NCBI GenBank assembly: GCA_029261715.1
Contig: JAJDAT010000005.1
Coordinates: forward strand, 256,487 to 320,486
DNA: 64,000 nucleotides
Source of the DNA: Nitrospinia bacterium
Lineage (GTDB): Bacteria; Nitrospinota; Nitrospinia; Nitrospinales; JAJDAT01
Reading direction: 5' to 3'
Numbering within the stretch: the stretch's first letter is position 1; each line of letters begins with the position of its first letter. This document shows, in pieces, positions 36,072-45,706 of this stretch. The notes beneath the pieces were generated by a model, which saw only the letters and a program-made list of their open reading frames with translations, was not told the DNA's origin and made no database searches. The position numbers and the translations under genes are program-made.

Positions 36072-38036
36072 TTAGAATACGACCAAAAGTAAAATCGCAA
36101 AACCTATTATCATGGATAATGCGTAATTCCGCACATATCCAGATTGAAACTGTTTAGCTTGTTTACTGCACCAACCGATAATTTGAGCGACTCCGTTTAC
36201 TGTTCCGTCGATCGCTTTTGCGTCTGCCTCTTTCCAAAGAAGTCGAGAGCCTTGAACGACAGGTTTGACAATAGTTTCGTCGTAAATTTCGTCAACCATA
36301 TATTTGTTTTTGACTATCTCGTAACCCCACTGACCGTCGGTAAGTGTCTCCGGTAATTTTGGGTATTTGATGTAACAAAGATACGCGCCAACAATTCCGG
36401 TAATAGCCACGCCAACAGATAAGAACATAAGAGCGACTTCCAACCCGGCGTCAGGATGTTCTTTATGATGAAGCAGATGGGATAAATGAGCGACGTGACC
36501 ATGTTCTTCCATCATTCTGGTAGAGTTGGTTACAATCGTTTGCCAATCAATAAATAATACGGGTTCAAGCCAGTTGTGTAACACATGCCAGCCATGAATC
36601 AACGGAATTCCAAGCATACCGCCAACTGCCGCTAGGGTAGCTAATATCATCAATGGTCTGGTCATAATATCTGGCGACTCATGTGGATGTACATCAGGAT
36701 CGACTCGCGACTCGCCATGAAATGTTAGGAAAACCAGTCGGAACATATAAAAAGCGGTCAATAGTGCGCCAGTTATACCCATTCCCCAAAGGAATATATT
36801 TCCATCAATTAAGGAATGTAACAATATTTCGTCTTTACTAAAGAAACCCGATAGCGGAAAAATTCCGGCGATGGCCAAAGTAGAAACTAAGAAAGTAAAG
36901 TAAGTTTTTGGAAAGTGTTTCTTTAGGCCGCCCATTTTTCGGATATCTTGTTCATGGTGCATTCCATGAATAACGCTTCCGGAACCCAAGAACAAACAGG
37001 CTTTAAAGAATGCATGGGTGATTAAGTGAAAAATTGCCGCCGTAAACGCGCCAACACCACAACCTAAAAACATGTATCCGATTTGACTGACTGTTGAATA
37101 AGCTAAAACTCTCTTGATATCCCATTGCGTCATGCCGATTGTTGCGGCCAGTAATGCCGTTCCGCCTCCAACAAAGGCGACAGCCATCATTGTCATGGGA
37201 GCCATCATAAATAAGATGTTGCAGCGAACCACCAAATAAACGCCTGCGGTTACCATGGTAGCGGCATGGATGAGCGCGCTAACTGGTGTTGGACCTTCCA
37301 TAGCGTCCGGCAACCAGGTATAAAGCGGAATTTGCGCCGATTTACCCGTTGCTCCCAAAAACAAGAAACCCGTAATGATGATAGCAATTTCGCCATCGTA
37401 AATGAGTTTATGAGGAGCTGCCGCAAAGACCTCGGTGTAATCGATGGTTCCAAAAATATAGAAAATGAACATCACCGCGAGTAAGAAGGCGAAGTCGCCA
37501 ACGCGGTTAACGATGAAAGCTTTAGTCGCCGCATCACATGCGGATTGTTTGTCGAAATAATAGCCAATGAGGAAATAAGAACAACAACCGACGCCCTCCC
37601 ATCCGATAAACATCAAAAGGAAGTTGCTTCCCATTACTAGAATGAGCATCGCGAACATAAATAAGTTTAAGTAAGCGAAATATCGGTAGTAGCTGTACTC
37701 TTCCTTCATGTAGCCAATGGAAAAGATGTGGATAAGAGAGCCAACGCCCGTTATCACCAGCATCATGACCATAGAAAGAGGATCGACTTGGTAAGCCCAT
37801 TGGACTGCGAAATCGCCGGCAACGATCCAATCAAACATCACTTGTTCGTATATTCGGTTTTCAGCAGGAAGCCCGATTAACCCGAATAAGATCAGAACGG
37901 TTGTAATAAACGAGAGTATTACCGAACCGCAAGCGACCTTGCCTACGTTATCTTTACCAATTTTTAGTCCCCAAAATCCGTTGATTATAGATCCAATGAG
38001 CGGAAAAGTTGGGACCAGCCAAGTCAAACTGAGCAT
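36072..38036 (-). CDS. nuoL: NADH-quinone oxidoreductase subunit L
   Basis: NuoL is the largest antiporter-like subunit, with the long lateral helix typical of complex I. The 654-aa protein shows FIGWEGVGCCSYFLIGYYF, KSAQIPLYTWLPDAMEGPTPVSALIHAATMVTAGVYL and YSTVSQIGYMFLGCG. The C-terminal lateral helix and final membrane anchor are present (NYALSMIIGFAILLLVVF). Length is standard. It follows nuoK by 9 bp. Confidence 0.97.
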   Translation of the reverse strand: MLSLTWLVPTFPLIGSIINGFWGLKIGKDNVGKVACGSVILSFITTVLILFGLIGLPAENRIYEQVMFDWIVAGDFAVQWAYQVDPLSMVMMLVITGVGSLIHIFSIGYMKEEYSYYRYFAYLNLFMFAMLILVMGSNFLLMFIGWEGVGCCSYFLIGYYFDKQSACDAATKAFIVNRVGDFAFLLAVMFIFYIFGTIDYTEVFAAAPHKLIYDGEIAIIITGFLFLGATGKSAQIPLYTWLPDAMEGPTPVSALIHAATMVTAGVYLVVRCNILFMMAPMTMMAVAFVGGGTALLAATIGMTQWDIKRVLAYSTVSQIGYMFLGCGVGAFTAAIFHLITHAFFKACLFLGSGSVIHGMHHEQDIRKMGGLKKHFPKTYFTFLVSTLAIAGIFPLSGFFSKDEILLHSLIDGNIFLWGMGITGALLTAFYMFRLVFLTFHGESRVDPDVHPHESPDIMTRPLMILATLAAVGGMLGIPLIHGWHVLHNWLEPVLFIDWQTIVTNSTRMMEEHGHVAHLSHLLHHKEHPDAGLEVALMFLSVGVAITGIVGAYLCYIKYPKLPETLTDGQWGYEIVKNKYMVDEIYDETIVKPVVQGSRLLWKEADAKAIDGTVNGVAQIIGWCSKQAKQFQSGYVRNYALSMIIGFAILLLVVF

Positions 38037-38045
38037 TTTATATCC

Positions 38046-38348
38046 TTACCATTTCATTATATTGAATTCGTCTAGATTGATTGTCGGCTTTTTACGGAAA
38101 ATGGATATGATGATAGCCAACCCTACCGAAACTTCTGCCGCCGCGACAGCCATGACCATAAAGCTAAAAACCTGACCGTCGTGTTGATTCAAAAACCGGT
38201 CAAACCCAATTAAGCTGAGGTTGACTGCGTTCAACATGATCTCAATGGACATGAAAACGACGATGACGTTTCTTCTCAGCAAAACGCCAAGCACGCCTAT
38301 AAAAAATAAAATAGCGCTAACAATTAAATAATGTGAAAGAGGAACCAT
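38046..38348 (-). CDS. nuoK: NADH-quinone oxidoreductase subunit K
   Basis: NuoK is a small 100-aa membrane subunit with three helices. Conserved glutamates lie in SIEIMLNAVNLSL and AAAEVSVGLAI, as expected for the proton path. It is 9 bp from nuoJ and 9 bp from nuoL in a tight operon. Confidence 0.97.
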   Translation of the reverse strand: MVPLSHYLIVSAILFFIGVLGVLLRRNVIVVFMSIEIMLNAVNLSLIGFDRFLNQHDGQVFSFMVMAVAAAEVSVGLAIIISIFRKKPTINLDEFNIMKW

Positions 38349-38357
38349 TAGAATTTT

Positions 38358-38864
38358 TTAGTTTAGTTTCGTTTTGGCCAATACAACCGCGCCTATCATC
38401 GCTACTAAAAGCAATATAGAAGCTACCTCGAAAGGCAATACAAAATCAGTGAATAATAGTTCGCCAACGGCGGCGGTCGTGCCAAACGTTTCGGGCAACA
38501 CTGCAGGTTTCCCGATGTTTGTGCTAAAGCCGTCGCCAAATATTTTAAATAATAGAGTGACTACAAAAACGCCGGATAAACTGGCTAATAATACGTTTTT
38601 ACCGCGCATCTTCCAGTCTTCGTCGTCGCCTTTTAAGTTTAACAGCATGATCACGAACATGAAGAGGACCATAATCGCGCCGGCATATACCAACACTTGC
38701 AGAATGGCCATCAAATGAGCGTTTAATAATACAAATAAACCCGCCAACCCAAGCATCATTCCAATAAGGGATACCGCCGAGCTAATAGGGCTTGTATTCA
38801 CAATAACCCCAACAGCAAAAACGATACACATTAGGGATAGTGGATAAAAAATAAATTGTTCCAT
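38358..38864 (-). CDS. nuoJ: NADH-quinone oxidoreductase subunit J
   Basis: NuoJ is a 168-aa membrane subunit with five predicted helices. The conserved VYAGAIMVLFMFVIMLLNL segment, which carries the flexible helix of the proton channel, is intact. It lies 27 bp after nuoI. Confidence 0.96.
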   Translation of the reverse strand: MEQFIFYPLSLMCIVFAVGVIVNTSPISSAVSLIGMMLGLAGLFVLLNAHLMAILQVLVYAGAIMVLFMFVIMLLNLKGDDEDWKMRGKNVLLASLSGVFVVTLLFKIFGDGFSTNIGKPAVLPETFGTTAAVGELLFTDFVLPFEVASILLLVAMIGAVVLAKTKLN

Positions 38865-38891
38865 AATTACGGTCCGCTGATTAAACTAATC

Positions 38892-39467
38892 TTAATTCTT
38901 GAAATTCCATTTAGCGTTCATATTCCGAACAAACTCAACTCTGTCTTTAAGTTCGGATATTGGGGTAGCTAATTGTTCTTTGTCATATTTCATTTTTCTA
39001 CGATCCAGCATAGAAATTTCGCAATCGTTGCTCATGAAAATAGCTTCTTCTGGGCATGCTTCCTCACAGTTACCGCAGAAGATACAAATTGCGTAGTCGA
39101 TAGAAAATTTGTCTGGAAAACGCTCAAGTTCGTTTTGTTTGCCGCTATTACAACCCGGAGTTATATCGATGCAATAAGCGGGACAAGCCGCTTCGCACAA
39201 TCCACAAGCGACACAGTTAAAATTACCTTTTTCGTTAACGGCTAGAACAGGGCGGCCACGATACGCAATCGGATAGTCGACCATTTCTTCGGGATAATAA
39301 ACGGTAAAAATTTTCCGTTCCTTTTTCTTACCAACTAAAAATGGAATGAAACCAAATAAGTTAATAAAGAAATGCCGAGAGGTAATTATCATTCCCCTAA
39401 TGATCTCAGGGAGATAAATCTTTTCCCAAAAAGTCAGTTTTACGGTCCGGTTTACGTAATATGCCAT
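38892..39467 (-). CDS. nuoI: NADH-quinone oxidoreductase subunit I (2x[4Fe-4S])
   Basis: NuoI carries the two [4Fe-4S] clusters that relay electrons toward the quinone site. Both ferredoxin motifs are complete: CVACGLCEAACP and CIFCGNCEEACP. The amphipathic N-terminus that docks on the membrane is present. It is 191 aa, with nuoH 28 bp upstream. Its direct partner in the chain, NuoB, is not encoded in this cluster. Confidence 0.97.
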   Translation of the reverse strand: MAYYVNRTVKLTFWEKIYLPEIIRGMIITSRHFFINLFGFIPFLVGKKKERKIFTVYYPEEMVDYPIAYRGRPVLAVNEKGNFNCVACGLCEAACPAYCIDITPGCNSGKQNELERFPDKFSIDYAICIFCGNCEEACPEEAIFMSNDCEISMLDRRKMKYDKEQLATPISELKDRVEFVRNMNAKWNFKN

Positions 39468-39495
39468 GATAAGCCCTTAATATTTAGCGACGGAA

Positions 39496-40563
39496 CTATA
39501 TTAATATTAATCCCGTAACAAGTATGTTAGCCAATGAAAGAGGCAACAAAATTTTCCAGCCAAGATCCATGATTTGATCGTATCGGAACCTTGGTAACGT
39601 CCATCGAATGGTCATTTGAAACCATATAAAGAAAACCACTTTAGTGAAGAACACTCCGACATGGATCAACATCACAACAAGGTTTGATCCAGTGGTTCCT
39701 AGAAAATCAAATAAAGATAATAACGATGCTGTCGTTATAAATGGAATGTGCCAAGCTCCAAAGAATAGAATTGTCACGATGGCGCTAATGGTTACCATTT
39801 CAATAAACTCGGCCATAAAAAACATGCCAAATTTGAGTCCGCTATATTCAGTGAAATAACCCGCTACCAATTCGGATTCCGCTTCTGGAGCGTCAAAAGG
39901 AATCCGTTTGTTTTCCGCAATCGAAGCGGTTAAAAACATAATGAAACCGAGAGGTTGTAAGAAGATACCCCAATCGAAAAAGCTCTCTTGCGCCGCTCCA
40001 ATTTCCGTTAACTTCATTGATTCATAAACCATCAGAACCCCAATGATGGTCAAACCCATGGTTACTTCATAGGAAATCATTTGAGCTGTGGTTCTCATTG
40101 AACCTAAAAGAGACCAGTTATTATTGGAACTCCAACCAGCAATTACATATCCGTAAGTGGCGATAGATGCAATGGCGAAAACAAAAAGCAATCCAACGTC
40201 TAAGTCGGCAATAACGAGATTAACTTCTTTCCCAAAAAGGTCATAGACCCCGCCGAAAGGCACAACGGTAAATGTGATGATGGCAGGGATTAAAGCCACA
40301 ATAGGGCTTAATGTATGTAGAACCGGGTTGGCTCCTCTAGGGATAAAATCTTCCTTTGTGAACATCTTTAAACCGTCAGCCATAATATGGAATAGGCCTA
40401 AAGCTCGAAAACCTAAAATATCGGCTCGGTTTGCTCCAATACGGTCTTGCATGATGGCGCTTTGTTTTCGTTCTACCCAGGTTAAAATTGGGGCAAAGAA
40501 ACCGACGGTAACGCCTAGAACAAAGAGGACTTTTAAGAGAGTGATGAAGAAATCCAATAGCAT
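39496..40563 (-). CDS. nuoH: NADH-quinone oxidoreductase subunit H
   Basis: NuoH forms the membrane side of the quinone-binding pocket. The 355-aa protein shows WVERKQSAIMQDRIGANRA, GWSSNNNWSLLGSMRTTAQMISYE, RIPFDAPEAESELVAGYFTEYSG and the C-terminal RFRYDQIMDLGWK. All key acidic loop residues look intact. It begins 13 bp after nuoC, so no nuoD lies between. Confidence 0.97.
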   Translation of the reverse strand: MLLDFFITLLKVLFVLGVTVGFFAPILTWVERKQSAIMQDRIGANRADILGFRALGLFHIMADGLKMFTKEDFIPRGANPVLHTLSPIVALIPAIITFTVVPFGGVYDLFGKEVNLVIADLDVGLLFVFAIASIATYGYVIAGWSSNNNWSLLGSMRTTAQMISYEVTMGLTIIGVLMVYESMKLTEIGAAQESFFDWGIFLQPLGFIMFLTASIAENKRIPFDAPEAESELVAGYFTEYSGLKFGMFFMAEFIEMVTISAIVTILFFGAWHIPFITTASLLSLFDFLGTTGSNLVVMLIHVGVFFTKVVFFIWFQMTIRWTLPRFRYDQIMDLGWKILLPLSLANILVTGLILI

Positions 40564-40576
40564 AGAAACAGTTCGC

Positions 40577-41065
40577 TTAGTTTAATGGTCCAATTAAAGG
40601 CTGACGCTTGTTGATTGGGTAGTCTTTTCTAAGAGGATGACCTTTAAACTCTTCATAGAGAAGAATTCTTTTCATATTAGGGTGTCCCTTAAACTTAATC
40701 CCGTACATATCCCAAATTTCTCTTTCATACCAATCGGTAGTTTTCCAGAGATCAGTTATCGTATCAATTTCGCAGTTTTCTTCTTCTACCGGGGCTTTAA
40801 CCCGAACACGATTATTGTTCTTTAATGAATAGAAATGGTAAACCACTTCAAATCGCTTTTCTTTTTTATCTACATAATCTACAGCAGTTATATCCATTAA
40901 GAAATTGAACGATAATTCAGGATCGTCTCTCAAAAACTGAGAAACAGCGTGGATGCTTCCTTTGTCAACAGTGACAGTTTGATCGTCTCGAAAGTTATGA
41001 CTTTCAAGCACTTTATCGCCAAATTTATCTTTAATTCTATCAATTATATGTGTCTCAGTACCCAT
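40577..41065 (-). CDS. nuoC: NADH-quinone oxidoreductase subunit C
   Basis: NuoC is a peripheral-arm subunit next to NuoB and NuoD. The 162-aa protein contains the DWYEREIWDMYGIKFKGHPNMKRILL signature and the HPLRKDYPI ending. It is not fused to NuoD, whereas C-D fusions or an adjacent nuoD are common. The upstream gene is nuoA at 48 bp, so nuoB is missing from its usual place. Confidence 0.96.
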   Translation of the reverse strand: MGTETHIIDRIKDKFGDKVLESHNFRDDQTVTVDKGSIHAVSQFLRDDPELSFNFLMDITAVDYVDKKEKRFEVVYHFYSLKNNNRVRVKAPVEEENCEIDTITDLWKTTDWYEREIWDMYGIKFKGHPNMKRILLYEEFKGHPLRKDYPINKRQPLIGPLN

Positions 41066-41113
41066 ACGGACCCAATATTTAGTAAGCTTTAAGTTTATTT
41101 ATTAAGGTAAGAG

Positions 41114-41470
41114 TTATTCCCACTCTAAACCGCCTCGTTTCCAAACGTAAAACAGACCTATCCCAAGAATAGAAATGAAAGCCATCATCTCAGCGAGGCC
41201 AAAAAGACCTAGTTTCTTATATAAAATGGCCCATGGAAATAGAAACACGGCTTCAATGTCAAATAAGATAAAAAGGACGGCCACTAAATAAAACTTAACT
41301 GAAAAGCGTTGTCTTGGGGAAACGATTTGGACTTCGCCGCATTCGAAAGGTTCCATCTTTTCGGCGAATTTTTTCTTAGGACCTAGCAAGGAGGTAGCTA
41401 CAACCATACCAACAGAGATACCCAAGGCAAATAACAACATTATTACCATCCCGGTATATTCTGATAACAT
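41114..41470 (-). CDS. nuoA: NADH-quinone oxidoreductase subunit A
   Basis: NuoA is a three-helix membrane subunit at the junction with the peripheral arm. MEPFECGEV and FYLVAVLFILFDIEAVFLFPWA are diagnostic. ATG 41470, with GGAGGA 5 bp upstream, is chosen over the track's TTG at 41482, giving 118 aa. It is the first gene of the operon, with a likely promoter at 41637-41665. Confidence 0.96.
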   Translation of the reverse strand: MLSEYTGMVIMLLFALGISVGMVVATSLLGPKKKFAEKMEPFECGEVQIVSPRQRFSVKFYLVAVLFILFDIEAVFLFPWAILYKKLGLFGLAEMMAFISILGIGLFYVWKRGGLEWE

Positions 41471-41636
41471 GCATTCCTCCAAAAACTTAGCGGTTAGTTT
41501 ATCTAAAGATTCCTACAATCTATTAGGTGCGGCAAATTTAAAAACCAGCAGCGTTGACCATAAAGTTTTACTTAGTAAAACCAACGTCTTAATAGGAATC
41601 AAAAAACCTCTAAAAATTATGAAAAATAGACGGGAA

Positions 41637-41665
41637 ATATTACTTCACCTTGACCCGTTTGTCAA
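41637..41665 (-). promoter_or_regulatory. Candidate sigma70-type promoter of the nuo operon
   Basis: On the minus strand TTGACA (41660-41665) and TAATAT (41637-41642) are separated by 17 bp, about 165 bp before nuoA. The rest of the 770-bp gap to 42244 is AT-rich and holds no gene or repeat-family copy that I can see. Confidence 0.5.
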
Positions 41666-42243
41666 TGTTCATCCCGTGAAGTTGGCAATAATAGCCCAAA
41701 CCAAATAGGCTGTCAAAATTTATATTTTATTGGGTTTTAGAGACAAATTTGAGAGATTCCGTAGAAGAGATACTTTGATTTTTTTTAAATTAGATTTTTT
41801 TAAAAAATGAGTTTTTTAAATAGGGAAAAACAAAGAATTAAAACCAATATAACTATCTATTATTAAATGCGTTATTAAGAAGTAGAGAGAGAGAGCTTGT
41901 GAGATATATGATGTGTTGATGGAAAAGAAATTGTGATTGCGAAGTTTCTTTTGTGCTTAATTTAGAGGAAAACCGTTAAGTTTACGGAATATCTTACCTT
42001 GAAATAAAAATTTTATGATCCACTAGATTCTCCATCACCTCAATCCTGGATAGGTCATTTCTCCAGCAGCATTTAATGTAAAGTTTTTAAGTTTTTCTTA
42101 ATTGTTACGTTTTGTTTACATAGTTTTTATTTAAAAAAGTGTTTCGAATGGAGTAGGATGCTCCAAAATGTTTAGATTGGGTGTAATATAGCTAAATTGT
42201 ACGGTTTTATGCTAGATCTTTAGATAGAAGGATTATTTGATAA

Positions 42244-42861
42244 ATGCATGAGATTAAACATTATATGGTAGATAGGGTTGTTGCTACGGAGCCCGAAACA
42301 ACGGCAACTGAAGCGGCAAAAATAATGTCGAATGAAAAGGTTCACTCCTTATTGATTAGGAAAGATAAAGAATATACGGGGATTGTGACCGCCTACGACC
42401 TGATTAGAAAAGTTTTAGCGAAAGATTTGGATCCAAAAACTACAGCAATGATAGAGGTTATGTCGACTGGTTTGATCATTATGAAACCCGATCAAACAAT
42501 GTCGGAAGCCCTAATTTCAATGTACAAGAATAATATCCGCCATCTCCCCGTGCAAGATGGAGATGAAATTGTTGGTATGATTTCGGTTAAAGATTTTGCG
42601 GGTTATTTTAATCAAAGGTATGGCGATGGTGACCCTATAGTAGGTTTTTGGAAAAGGTACGACACCCTGTTAGAAACCAATACATTTCGCCACGAAGTCA
42701 AAAAACTTTTGGAAAACTATCGGAAGAAATTGGACGATACTTCCTTGACTGCGGAAGCCATTGATGCGAACGAAGCATGGACCCAAATCGCAAAATACGC
42801 CAAAATTGAAGGGTATAACGACTTAGCCGAAGTGTTGGGGATTGCGATTCAAAGCGATTAA
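42244..42861 (+). CDS. CBS-domain pair protein
   Basis: Residues 1-125 form a tandem CBS module (VVATEPETTATEAAKIMSNEKVHSLLI, then TMSEALISMYKNNIRHLPV...GMISVKDF), which usually binds adenine nucleotides and regulates a partner. The C-terminal ~75 residues are helical (FRHEVKKLLENYRKKLDD) with no known domain. It is 205 aa with AGAAGGATT before the ATG. It is a stand-alone gene with no obvious partner; the 43025 gene follows after 160 bp. Confidence 0.88.
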   Translation: MHEIKHYMVDRVVATEPETTATEAAKIMSNEKVHSLLIRKDKEYTGIVTAYDLIRKVLAKDLDPKTTAMIEVMSTGLIIMKPDQTMSEALISMYKNNIRHLPVQDGDEIVGMISVKDFAGYFNQRYGDGDPIVGFWKRYDTLLETNTFRHEVKKLLENYRKKLDDTSLTAEAIDANEAWTQIAKYAKIEGYNDLAEVLGIAIQSD

Positions 42862-43024
42862 ATAGAGGCCTACTAGATCTTCATGAGGTTCTTTTGATTT
42901 GACATGTAAGCCCAGCTTGTTGCAACAATCAGAGTTAAATTCCATCGAAAGATCTTGTTTTTAATTCAATATCTAGCTTAAATTCCTCAGAAGTCATCAA
43001 TAAAGAAATTTTTGGTTTTAGCTA

Positions 43025-43432
43025 ATGGCCCCAAAATTATTTAAAACCTACTCTATTATTCCGACAGCAAAGAGAAAGGAACTCGTTCGCGTAGATTGGA
43101 GATGCTACGCTTCTCAGCGTGGTCGTAAGATGGGGTTGCTTACAGAGGAAGAAACTTGTTGGTTAAAAAAGTATTTAGAGGAACGGCATGGCTTTTCTTT
43201 AGTCGTAGAGGAATATTGCGAGAATGGAGGGGCTTCTGGAGTTTTTATAGAAGAATTGACCGAATACGATGATTTAGAGTTAATCCCAGTGCGTTTAATC
43301 CCAAAGACCGAAACCGAGTTTCACCACAATATTTTTGGTTACGTTATTTCCTTTCCATTAGATAACGTATCGAGCGTAGAAGATTTTCTACATATTATGG
43401 AAGATAAGAACGAGCAGGATGATTTTATTTAA
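43025..43432 (+). CDS. Unknown protein, paralogue of the 57260 gene
   Basis: This 135-aa protein belongs to no family I recognise. It is clearly related to the product at 57260-57733: KTYSIIPTAKRKELVRVDWR against KTHSIISTSFREQPIRVDWR, WLKKYLEERHGF against WLREYLDKNFAV, and NIFGYVISFPLDNVSSVEDFL against NIHGFLIRFPFEKVNTVKDLL. Conserved features are the N-terminal RVDWR, a central helix and a C-terminal beta strand plus helix. It is soluble, with no signal peptide. Confidence 0.72.
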   Translation: MAPKLFKTYSIIPTAKRKELVRVDWRCYASQRGRKMGLLTEEETCWLKKYLEERHGFSLVVEEYCENGGASGVFIEELTEYDDLELIPVRLIPKTETEFHHNIFGYVISFPLDNVSSVEDFLHIMEDKNEQDDFI

Positions 43433-43446
43433 ACGCGGGAATTGAT

Positions 43447-43881
43447 CTAGGCAATCTGGTCAATACTCTGACCTCTTTGCTCAACATTAGACTGAGCTGA
43501 ACTAAGAGCTCCATTTTCAGAGCTTTGTTCTGCTTGTTCCCTTTGAAGAGTACTCACGTTTTGCTCGGGAGCGGCCGAAGAGTTTTCCGTATTAGCTTCT
43601 TGAATATCCGAAACTTCAGTTTCAATATCTTGATTTTCGACTGAGTTTCGAGACGGATCGGCGTTAGCTTCAATTCGATCGTCTACACTTGGCGTAGCTC
43701 CTTCCCTTACGGAAGCTTGACCTTGGGATTGGACAGAGTTTTGTTCTCGGCCGGCAGAGCTTATTTGAACGCTATCCTCAACAGGGCTGCTACTGCCACC
43801 TTGCTCCTGGCCTCCAGCGCTATTAGGCCTTTGAAAGGCTTGTGCAGGAGAACTCGAGTTAATTGAACCTATTTCAGCCAT
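43447..43881 (-). CDS. Disordered Ser/Gln/Glu-rich protein
   Basis: The protein (144 aa from ATG 43881; the track adds a TTG start at 43917) is nearly free of hydrophobic clusters and rich in Ser, Gln, Glu and Asn, so it should be intrinsically disordered. PVEDSVQISSAGRE resembles the DSVxISxxA motif found in small flagellar and secretion-related proteins. That is suggestive only. No flagellar gene is present. Convergent with the 43025 gene, 14 bp apart. Confidence 0.6.
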   Translation of the reverse strand: MAEIGSINSSSPAQAFQRPNSAGGQEQGGSSSPVEDSVQISSAGREQNSVQSQGQASVREGATPSVDDRIEANADPSRNSVENQDIETEVSDIQEANTENSSAAPEQNVSTLQREQAEQSSENGALSSAQSNVEQRGQSIDQIA

Positions 43882-44149
43882 AACTTTTTGTTCCGTAGTT
43901 GCAAAGTTTTGCAGCAAAGTTATTACTCTATCTATTCATTGTAAATTAAAAATCACCAAAAGTGAATACTTTTTTAACCATTTATAGAGTAGTTCCAATC
44001 TTAAAAGAACCTTTAGAAATTTGAGTTTAGCGCATTGGTTGGAAAAGGAAAGAATGCTGCATTGAGCTTCTCGAAATGAGACTACCTTGTTGTCAAAACT
44101 TCAATCGAGAGTTTGAAAGTATCGCGCGTCATTCTATAATGGCGATATT

Positions 44150-44545
44150 ATGAAAAAAAATGGAAATAGTGAGAAGACAGTTTTTACGTTATTACTGATT
44201 TTAGGAATGATAATTGGAAGTTCGCTTCCCAATTTTGTTTTTGCCGACTCTTGCGTCAAAATGTCGAAAGTGGACCATAAGATTGTAGAAGATAGATCTT
44301 CTTACTTTATGATCCGGTTTCGAGCAAAAGTTAAAAACAATTGCGAAGAAAATTTAAGTGGTACTGCTGAGTTTGTTATAACCGACGAAAATGATAAACG
44401 AATAAAAAATATTCCAGGCGATATATTGTCAAACGTTAAGCCAAACGAAATCTATAAAATAGATCAAACCTTTCCCGTCTATAAGCGAAATTATAAGAAG
44501 GGATACGTGGTTTTTTTAGATATCTACAAAAAAAATACTCGTTAG
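44150..44545 (+). CDS. Secreted small beta-rich protein, unknown
   Basis: This is a 131-aa ORF with a typical signal peptide (MKKNGNSEKTVFTLLLILGMIIGSS..., cut near VFADS). The mature part is a single beta-rich domain with two cysteines (DSCVKM, KNNCEEN) likely to pair, and a pattern (FRAKVKNNCEENLSGTAEFVITDEND) like FxLYD/transthyretin-type domains. The family is not certain. It is convergent with the MoxR gene, 14 bp away. Confidence 0.65.
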   Translation: MKKNGNSEKTVFTLLLILGMIIGSSLPNFVFADSCVKMSKVDHKIVEDRSSYFMIRFRAKVKNNCEENLSGTAEFVITDENDKRIKNIPGDILSNVKPNEIYKIDQTFPVYKRNYKKGYVVFLDIYKKNTR

Positions 44546-44559
44546 ATTTTAATTCAGTT

Positions 44560-45546
44560 CTATTTCTCTTTAACCGTTTCGATGAGGCGGTTCACAATAT
44601 CTGTCGGTTTTACATTTTCCGCTTCCGCTTTAAAGTTGAGTATCAATCGATGCTCTAACACTTGTTTGGCTACGTTTCGAATGTCTTCGGTAGTGATGCT
44701 TGTTCTGCTATCTAAAAGCGCTTTTGCTTTAGCGGCTAAGATAAGATATTGCGAAGCTCTAGGGCCAGCTCCCCAGTTTATCCATTCGTGAACAAAATCG
44801 GGAGAAGATCCATTTTTAGGTCGGGTGGCCTGTACTAAATCCACTGCATAACTTGCGACAAATTCTGAAGCGGGTATTCTTGGAACGAGTTTCTGAAATT
44901 CTAAAACTTTTTCGGCGTCTAAAACCTTTTCTAGTTTTTCTTCAAACCCAGACGTGGTGGCTAGGGCGATATTGACTTCTTGTTCCTTTGTAGGATAGTC
45001 AACGTTGATGTGCAACATGAAACGATCCAACTGCGCCTCTGGCAATGGATAGGTGCCTTCATGTTCAATAGGGTTTTGCGTTGCAAAAACTAAGAATGGC
45101 GGTTCTAGTTGATACGTTTCATTTCCGACCGTAACTTGTTTTTCCTGCATGGCTTGCAATAGGGCCGCCTGAGTTTTTGGCGGAGTCCGGTTGATTTCAT
45201 CCGCTAGAATGATGTTGGAGAAAATGGGGCCCTTGATGAAACGGAACGACCTTTGTCCAGTCGTTTGGTCTTCATGCAAAATGTCGGTGCCGGTGATGTC
45301 AGAAGGCATCAAGTCGGGAGTGAATTGGATACGGTTGAACTTGAAATCCATCACGCGAGCCAAAGCCCCAACGAGCATTGTCTTAGCCAATCCAGGCACT
45401 CCAACCATTAGGCTATGACCATTGGCAAAAAGCGCGATTAAAAGATTTTCAATGACGGCATCTTGCCCAACGATAACTTTTCTGATTTCTTTTAATATTT
45501 TAGTCTTGGCTTCTTGAAACTCACGCGCCAATTCGACGTCTTCCAT
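44560..45546 (-). CDS. MoxR-type AAA+ ATPase
   Basis: This is a 328-aa AAA+ chaperone-like ATPase of the MoxR clade. Walker A is GVPGLAKT (~residue 43), Walker B is IILADEINRTPPKTQAALLQAM, and sensor 1 is FATQNPIEHEGTYPLPEAQLDRF. MoxR proteins usually act with DUF58/VWA proteins in assembling metal or envelope complexes. Here those partners are missing; instead a TPR-peptidase and a giant coiled-coil protein precede it on the same strand. Confidence 0.93.
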   Translation of the reverse strand: MEDVELAREFQEAKTKILKEIRKVIVGQDAVIENLLIALFANGHSLMVGVPGLAKTMLVGALARVMDFKFNRIQFTPDLMPSDITGTDILHEDQTTGQRSFRFIKGPIFSNIILADEINRTPPKTQAALLQAMQEKQVTVGNETYQLEPPFLVFATQNPIEHEGTYPLPEAQLDRFMLHINVDYPTKEQEVNIALATTSGFEEKLEKVLDAEKVLEFQKLVPRIPASEFVASYAVDLVQATRPKNGSSPDFVHEWINWGAGPRASQYLILAAKAKALLDSRTSITTEDIRNVAKQVLEHRLILNFKAEAENVKPTDIVNRLIETVKEK

Positions 45547-45706
45547 TTAGGACTCCAAATAAGTTTTTGATATCCCTTAAAAAACTAAAAACGCGCAGAA
45601 ATTCAAAATGTATTCTTAATCGCGAGTTGTTAGGCTATTAAGAAAAACTAGGAATTCAAATGCGTTAAGTAGGGGAGATCAACGGATATGAAACTATTAT
45701 TTTAAT

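Noticed and set aside
41469-41708. 79-aa ORF upstream of nuoA
   Set aside because: It runs antisense over the nuo promoter region, has no ribosome-binding site and no domain; probably chance.
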